From Synechococcales cyanobacterium 340R_concoct_173_sub (GTDB lineage: Bacteria; Cyanobacteriota; Cyanobacteriia; Leptolyngbyales; Leptolyngbyaceae), in contig JANXNM010000144.1 of the NCBI GenBank assembly GCA_025354065.1, positions 1-7,481 on the forward strand: a DNA stretch of 7,481 nucleotides. Direction: 5' to 3'. The stretch's first letter is position 1. Every line of letters begins with the position of its first letter. A program made the position numbers and the translations under genes. The notes under the pieces are model-generated. The model saw nothing but the letters and a program-made list of their open reading frames with translations, had not been told where the DNA came from and made no database searches. This document shows, one piece after another, positions 4,744-7,481 of the stretch.

Positions 4744-5220
4744 CTAAGCAACGATCGCCAACTCCTCTGCCATTGTTCGGATCACATCACCTTGGGTCAA
4801 AATGCCCACAAGTTTATGAGTGAATGCATCAACAACAGGTAAACGATGAATACGCCGATCGTTAAATACTCTGGCCGCTTCCGCCAAAGAATGATCTGCC
4901 GTAATCGTAATTGCATGGGGTGTCATAACATCCGCTACCGTTTGGCCGAGAGCTTTGTGGAGTTGACGATCGCGGGTGACGGGATTATTCAAATAAATGA
5001 CAGTATCAAGAATTAGAATATGTAGCGGAGTGTTTACACCAGATTCCTGCCATAGTAAATCTGTTTCAGAAATCATTCCAACCACCTGATCCTCATCATT
5101 CACAACGGGCATTCCACTAATGCGATGTTTTGCTAACAGAGTAATGACTTCATCCAAGCGCATCTTTGGATTAGCGGTATATGGATTAAGTGTCATAACT
5201 TCGGAAATACGTTTTTTCAT
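4744..5220 (-). CDS. two-CBS-domain protein
   Basis: A 158-residue soluble protein made of a CBS pair (Bateman module). CBS1, about residues 5-58, includes ISEVMTLNPYTANPKMRLDE, HRISGMPVVNDEDQVVGMIS and ETDLLW. CBS2, about 96-150, includes VADVMTPHAITITADHSL, DRRIHRLPVVD and LVGILTQGDVIR. Such pairs usually bind adenine nucleotides and act as energy or redox sensors; the ligand is not known here. The linker PLHILILDTVIYLNNP is typical of the stand-alone cyanobacterial members. Start: ATG at 5220 (minus strand) is preferred, because AGAGGA lies 5 nt upstream and MKKRISEVM is the normal beginning. A frame 20 residues longer, starting at 5280, has no support. The gene is divergent from the exchanger gene at 5404. 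Confidence 0.9.
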   Translation of the reverse strand: MKKRISEVMTLNPYTANPKMRLDEVITLLAKHRISGMPVVNDEDQVVGMISETDLLWQESGVNTPLHILILDTVIYLNNPVTRDRQLHKALGQTVADVMTPHAITITADHSLAEAARVFNDRRIHRLPVVDAFTHKLVGILTQGDVIRTMAEELAIVA

Positions 5221-5237
5221 GGTGTCCTCTATAGTGC

Positions 5238-5264
5238 AGCGAGAGGGAAAGTGAAGCGAGAGGG
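5238..5264 (-). repeat. direct repeat AGCGAGAGGG in the CBS gene leader
   Basis: AGCGAGAGGG occurs at 5238-5247 and 5255-5264, 17 nt apart, between the probable promoter and the CBS start. On the transcript this is a C/U-rich stretch ahead of the Shine-Dalgarno. Its role is unknown. Confidence 0.5.
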
Positions 5265-5273
5265 GAGAGTTAT

Positions 5274-5289
5274 AGTTCAACCCTGAACT
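5274..5289. promoter_or_regulatory. operator candidate near the CBS gene transcription start
   Basis: AGTTCA (5274-5279) and TGAACT (5284-5289) form a perfect 6-bp inverted repeat with a 4-nt centre. It sits just downstream of the proposed transcription start of the CBS gene, a usual place for a repressor site. No regulator is identified. Confidence 0.35.
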
Positions 5290-5298
5290 TACCTATTT

Positions 5299-5326
5299 AT
5301 TATAGAAAAGAGTGGCCTCAATCAAA
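5299..5326 (-). promoter_or_regulatory. sigma-70-type promoter of the CBS gene
   Basis: Read on the minus strand, TATAAT (5304 down to 5299) is a consensus -10. TTTGAT/TTGATT about 15-16 bp upstream (5326 down to 5320) is a partial -35. The start would be near 5292, giving a leader of about 70 nt. The spacing is slightly short of the ideal. Confidence 0.55.
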
Positions 5327-5347
5327 CATTTGTTCAATAGATGTAAC

Positions 5348-5361
5348 ATGACAGAGGTCAT
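5348..5361. promoter_or_regulatory. short inverted repeat upstream of the exchanger gene
   Basis: ATGAC (5348-5352) and GTCAT (5357-5361) form a perfect 5-bp inverted repeat around AGAG, in the divergent region between the CBS and exchanger genes. It is a possible regulator site; its short length makes chance likely. Confidence 0.25.
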
Positions 5362-5403
5362 CAGATCACCGCTACGCAATTCAGGTTTTTGTTTAGGTTC
5401 ATC

Positions 5404-6477
5404 ATGTCCCGATCGACTACTTTAGTGCTACTTTCCATTTTAATTTTAGTACCGTTGTCGATCGCGGCCAAATTCTTAAACTGGGGCGAAACGGCCATCT
5501 TTTTCACATCCGCCGCCGCCATTGCCCCCTTATCCGTCTGTCTCGCCACCTCCACCGAAAAAATCGCCCTAGTCACCGGACCCACCCTCGGCGGATTGGT
5601 GAATGCACTCTTTGGTAATGCGACCGAGTTGATCATTGCTGTTGTGGCCCTGCGAAAGGGATTAGTCGATATTGTCGAGGCCAGTATCACCGGAAGTATT
5701 TTGGGCGCGCTGTTGCTATTGCTGGGTTTAGCCATGCTATCTGGCGGATTACGCTACAAAGAACAAGTCTTTCGACCCATTCGGGCTAGGGTAAACGGCA
5801 TTTCCATGACCTTGGCCGTAACCGCGATCGCAGTCCCCTCAATGGTGATTAATACCTCAAATCTTGTAGATCCCTTAGCGATTCACAATCTATCCCTCGT
5901 CGTCGCCACTATCCTGATTATTGTCTACGCCTTAACGCTGCTGTTTTCTCTCAAAACCCACAGCTATCTTTATCAAGTCAGCCACCTTGAAGACATCGAA
6001 GAAGAAACCCCCAACCTTTGGCTCTGGCTCTTAGCACTGTCCGCCTCGACCGTCGCCGTTGCCTTAGAATCAGAACTCTTCGTCAGCGTAGTGGAATCAG
6101 AAACCACAAGACTCGGACTAACATCACTCTTTACGGGTGTCATTTTGTTGCCCCTCATTAGTGACATTGCAGGCTACGTCACCGTAATTCGATTAGCACG
6201 GCAGAACAAAATGGATTTGGTCATGGCCACAATTTCGGGCGATAGTTTGTTGATTGCACTCTTCGTCGCGCCCGTGCTGGTCTTCATTGGGCAAGCGATC
6301 GGTCAACCCATCGATCTGAATTTCAACCTGTTTCAAGTCATTGCTGTCGCGATCGCTGTCGCCGTGACTAACCTCATTTGCTTTGGGGGCCGATCGAATT
6401 GGCTTGATGGTACATTGTTACTCGCAACCTATTTAGTTTTGGGCGTAGCTTTTTATTATCATCCAGAAGCGTTTTAG
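5404..6477 (+). CDS. CAX/CaCA-family cation-proton exchanger with altered second motif
   Basis: A 357-residue integral membrane protein with about ten to eleven hydrophobic segments in two halves, separated by an acidic loop (HLEDIEEETPN, about residues 194-204). This is the layout of microbial Ca2+/H+ exchangers of the CaCA superfamily, which export Ca2+ using the proton gradient. The first alpha repeat keeps the family signature NALFGNATELIIAVVALRKG (about 67-86, acidic residue in GNATE). In the second, the expected GNAAEH is replaced by SDIAGY (253-258), within LPLISDIAGYVTVIRLARQNKMDLVMAT. The flanking NKMDL and IALFVAP are normal, so the alignment is secure. Loss of the second acidic residue and of His should change or abolish Ca2+ transport. 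Start: ATG 5404 with an upstream TTAGG is preferred; a TTG at 5389 would add five residues. There is no frameshift. Confidence 0.87.
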   Translation: MSRSTTLVLLSILILVPLSIAAKFLNWGETAIFFTSAAAIAPLSVCLATSTEKIALVTGPTLGGLVNALFGNATELIIAVVALRKGLVDIVEASITGSILGALLLLLGLAMLSGGLRYKEQVFRPIRARVNGISMTLAVTAIAVPSMVINTSNLVDPLAIHNLSLVVATILIIVYALTLLFSLKTHSYLYQVSHLEDIEEETPNLWLWLLALSASTVAVALESELFVSVVESETTRLGLTSLFTGVILLPLISDIAGYVTVIRLARQNKMDLVMATISGDSLLIALFVAPVLVFIGQAIGQPIDLNFNLFQVIAVAIAVAVTNLICFGGRSNWLDGTLLLATYLVLGVAFYYHPEAF

Positions 6478-6538
6478 ATAATCCGCAATTTCACACAGAA
6501 AATTTACGTGAAATCATTTAAAATTCACTTCCTTCACG

Positions 6539-6567
6539 GCCTTATCAATTACTCCAAGGCTATTTTT
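6539..6567 (+). terminator. possible weak terminator after the exchanger gene
   Basis: GCCTT (6539-6543) pairs with AAGGC (6556-6560) across a 12-nt loop, followed by TATTTTT (6561-6567). The stem is short, but the position 62 nt after the stop and the U-rich run fit an intrinsic terminator. Confidence 0.35.
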
Positions 6568-6604
6568 ACGGGATCCGATCGAGAGTCATAACCAAATCCA
6601 AATC

Positions 6605-6634
6605 CTGAAAATTGATCCCATGAGCGAGTATAAG
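6605..6634 (+). promoter_or_regulatory. possible promoter of rpiA
   Basis: TATAAG (6629-6634) is a good -10, and CTGAAA (6605-6610), 18 bp upstream, is a weak -35. It would give a leader of about 60 nt before the rpiA ATG. In this leader AAACGTAA occurs twice (6645-6652, 6657-6664), twelve bases apart. No operator was recognised. Confidence 0.3.
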
Positions 6635-6699
6635 TCTTATGCTGAAACGTAATCTAAAACGTAAAGCGACGCGGGTTTTTACCCCAGGGATAAATTGAG

Positions 6700-7398
6700 A
6701 TGAGCGATCAAGATTTACTTAAAAAACAAGTGGGCTATGCCGCTGCCGATCGGGTCAAATCTAGTATGATTGTTGGCCTTGGGACGGGTTCGACGACAGC
6801 ATTCGCCATTCAAGCGATCGGAGAACGGCTACAATCTGGCGATCTCAAAGATGTAAAAGGCATCCCGACCTCGTTTCAGGCGATCGTCTTAGCGCGTCAA
6901 TACGGAATTCCTTTAGTGAGTCTTGATGAAGTAGACCATATTGATATTGCGATCGATGGCGCAGATGAAGTGGATCCTCACAAAAATCTGATCAAAGGGG
7001 GAGGAGCCGCCCATACTCAAGAAAAAATTGTTGATTCCCTTGCCGAACAATTCATTGTTGTTGTGGATGAGTCTAAATTGGTTGACAAATTAGGATCCAC
7101 GTTTCTACTTCCCGTCGAAGTTTTGCCCATGGCTGTTGCTCCCGTCACTCGTGCGATCGAAGCCCTCGGCGGCAAACCTACTCTCCGCATGGGCGTTCGG
7201 AAAGCTGGCCCAGTCGTCACAGATCAAGGCAATCTGGTTATAGATGTGAAATTTGATGATATTCCCGATCCGGCTGGATTAGAAAAGACTTTGAATAATA
7301 TTCCGGGTGTACTTGAAAATGGATTATTCGTCAACGTGGCTAATGTGATTTTGGTCGGTGAAATTAAGGATGGTGTTGCGATCGTCCGTGAGATCTAA
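6700..7398 (+). CDS. rpiA: ribose-5-phosphate isomerase A
   Basis: A 232-residue cytoplasmic enzyme interconverting ribose 5-phosphate and ribulose 5-phosphate. In cyanobacteria it serves both the Calvin-Benson cycle and the oxidative pentose phosphate pathway. The phosphate-binding loop GLGTGSTT is at 26-33 and IPTS at 55-58. The catalytic motif DGADEVD is at 86-92, followed by KGGGAA at 99-104 and TQEKIVD at 106-112. The residues equivalent to E. coli Asp81, Asp84, Lys94 and Glu103 are Asp86, Asp89, Lys99 and Glu108, all present. Length is close to the family's usual 220-235. ATG 6700 fits the usual N-terminus, although the ribosome binding site is weak. It appears to be a single-gene unit with a candidate terminator downstream. 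Confidence 0.97.
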   Translation: MSDQDLLKKQVGYAAADRVKSSMIVGLGTGSTTAFAIQAIGERLQSGDLKDVKGIPTSFQAIVLARQYGIPLVSLDEVDHIDIAIDGADEVDPHKNLIKGGGAAHTQEKIVDSLAEQFIVVVDESKLVDKLGSTFLLPVEVLPMAVAPVTRAIEALGGKPTLRMGVRKAGPVVTDQGNLVIDVKFDDIPDPAGLEKTLNNIPGVLENGLFVNVANVILVGEIKDGVAIVREI

Positions 7399-7440
7399 AG
7401 ATTTAAGCGGCTGAATCGATCCATTATTCAAGCAGATTCG

Positions 7441-7478
7441 ATCCCCCTTAGCACTTAGCGATGAGAATTTAGGGGGAT
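7441..7478 (+). terminator. hairpin after rpiA, probable terminator
   Basis: ATCCCCCT (7441-7448) and AGGGGGAT (7471-7478) are perfect reverse complements with a 22-nt loop, beginning 43 nt after the rpiA stop. Any U-run would lie beyond the window edge, so termination is not proven. The end of an inserted element is an alternative. Confidence 0.4.
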
Positions 7479-7481
7479 TGA

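Overview
The window is chromosomal DNA from a cyanobacterium. The evidence is the very frequent CGATCG / GCGATCG core, with two full HIP1 octamers (GCGATCGC at 5824-5831 and 6349-6356), and the protein types: a two-CBS protein with the linker typical of cyanobacterial homologues, a CaCA/CAX-type cation exchanger, cyanobacterial-style TPR repeats and RpiA. The genus cannot be fixed from this sequence; a filamentous or otherwise large-genome cyanobacterium is a guess based on the number of toxin-antitoxin genes and gene remnants.

Layout. 1-861: the 3' end of an unrecognised gene, then a 200-residue protein whose first 75 residues resemble the HAS-barrel of HerA-type ATPases. 862-1433: a short-repeat spacer and a small TPR gene broken by one inserted base, followed by a hairpin terminator. 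1589-4563: a cluster of toxin-antitoxin (TA) genes and fragments. It holds (a) a YhaV-family toxin with an antitoxin that does not look like PrlF; (b) an intact HigB/HigA-like pair behind a perfect 10-bp inverted repeat; (c) a second HigB-like toxin frameshifted by a 7-bp tandem duplication, followed by an antitoxin with a HigA-like N-terminus joined to a HicB-like domain; (d) a DUF2283 gene with a good Shine-Dalgarno but ATA where ATG is expected; (e) a 5'-truncated HicB fragment. The 3' tail of the chimeric antitoxin gene is repeated, almost identically, just after the intact HigA gene. 4744-7398: ordinary housekeeping genes, namely a minus-strand two-CBS protein, a divergently transcribed exchanger and rpiA.

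How the parts relate. The YhaV and HigBA pairs are probably self-contained, autoregulated modules, with overlapping stop/start codons that couple translation. The second HigB module looks like an older tandem paralogue remodelled by recombination: its toxin is out of frame, and its antitoxin has lost the DNA-binding helix-turn-helix and gained a HicB fold. This could be simple decay, or a toxin switched off by a slippable heptamer beside a hybrid antitoxin that still works. The CBS and exchanger genes share a divergent intergenic region containing two short inverted repeats. The exchanger is unusual in lacking the conserved acidic motif in its second alpha repeat.

All calls come from reading the sequence by eye; no database search was run.
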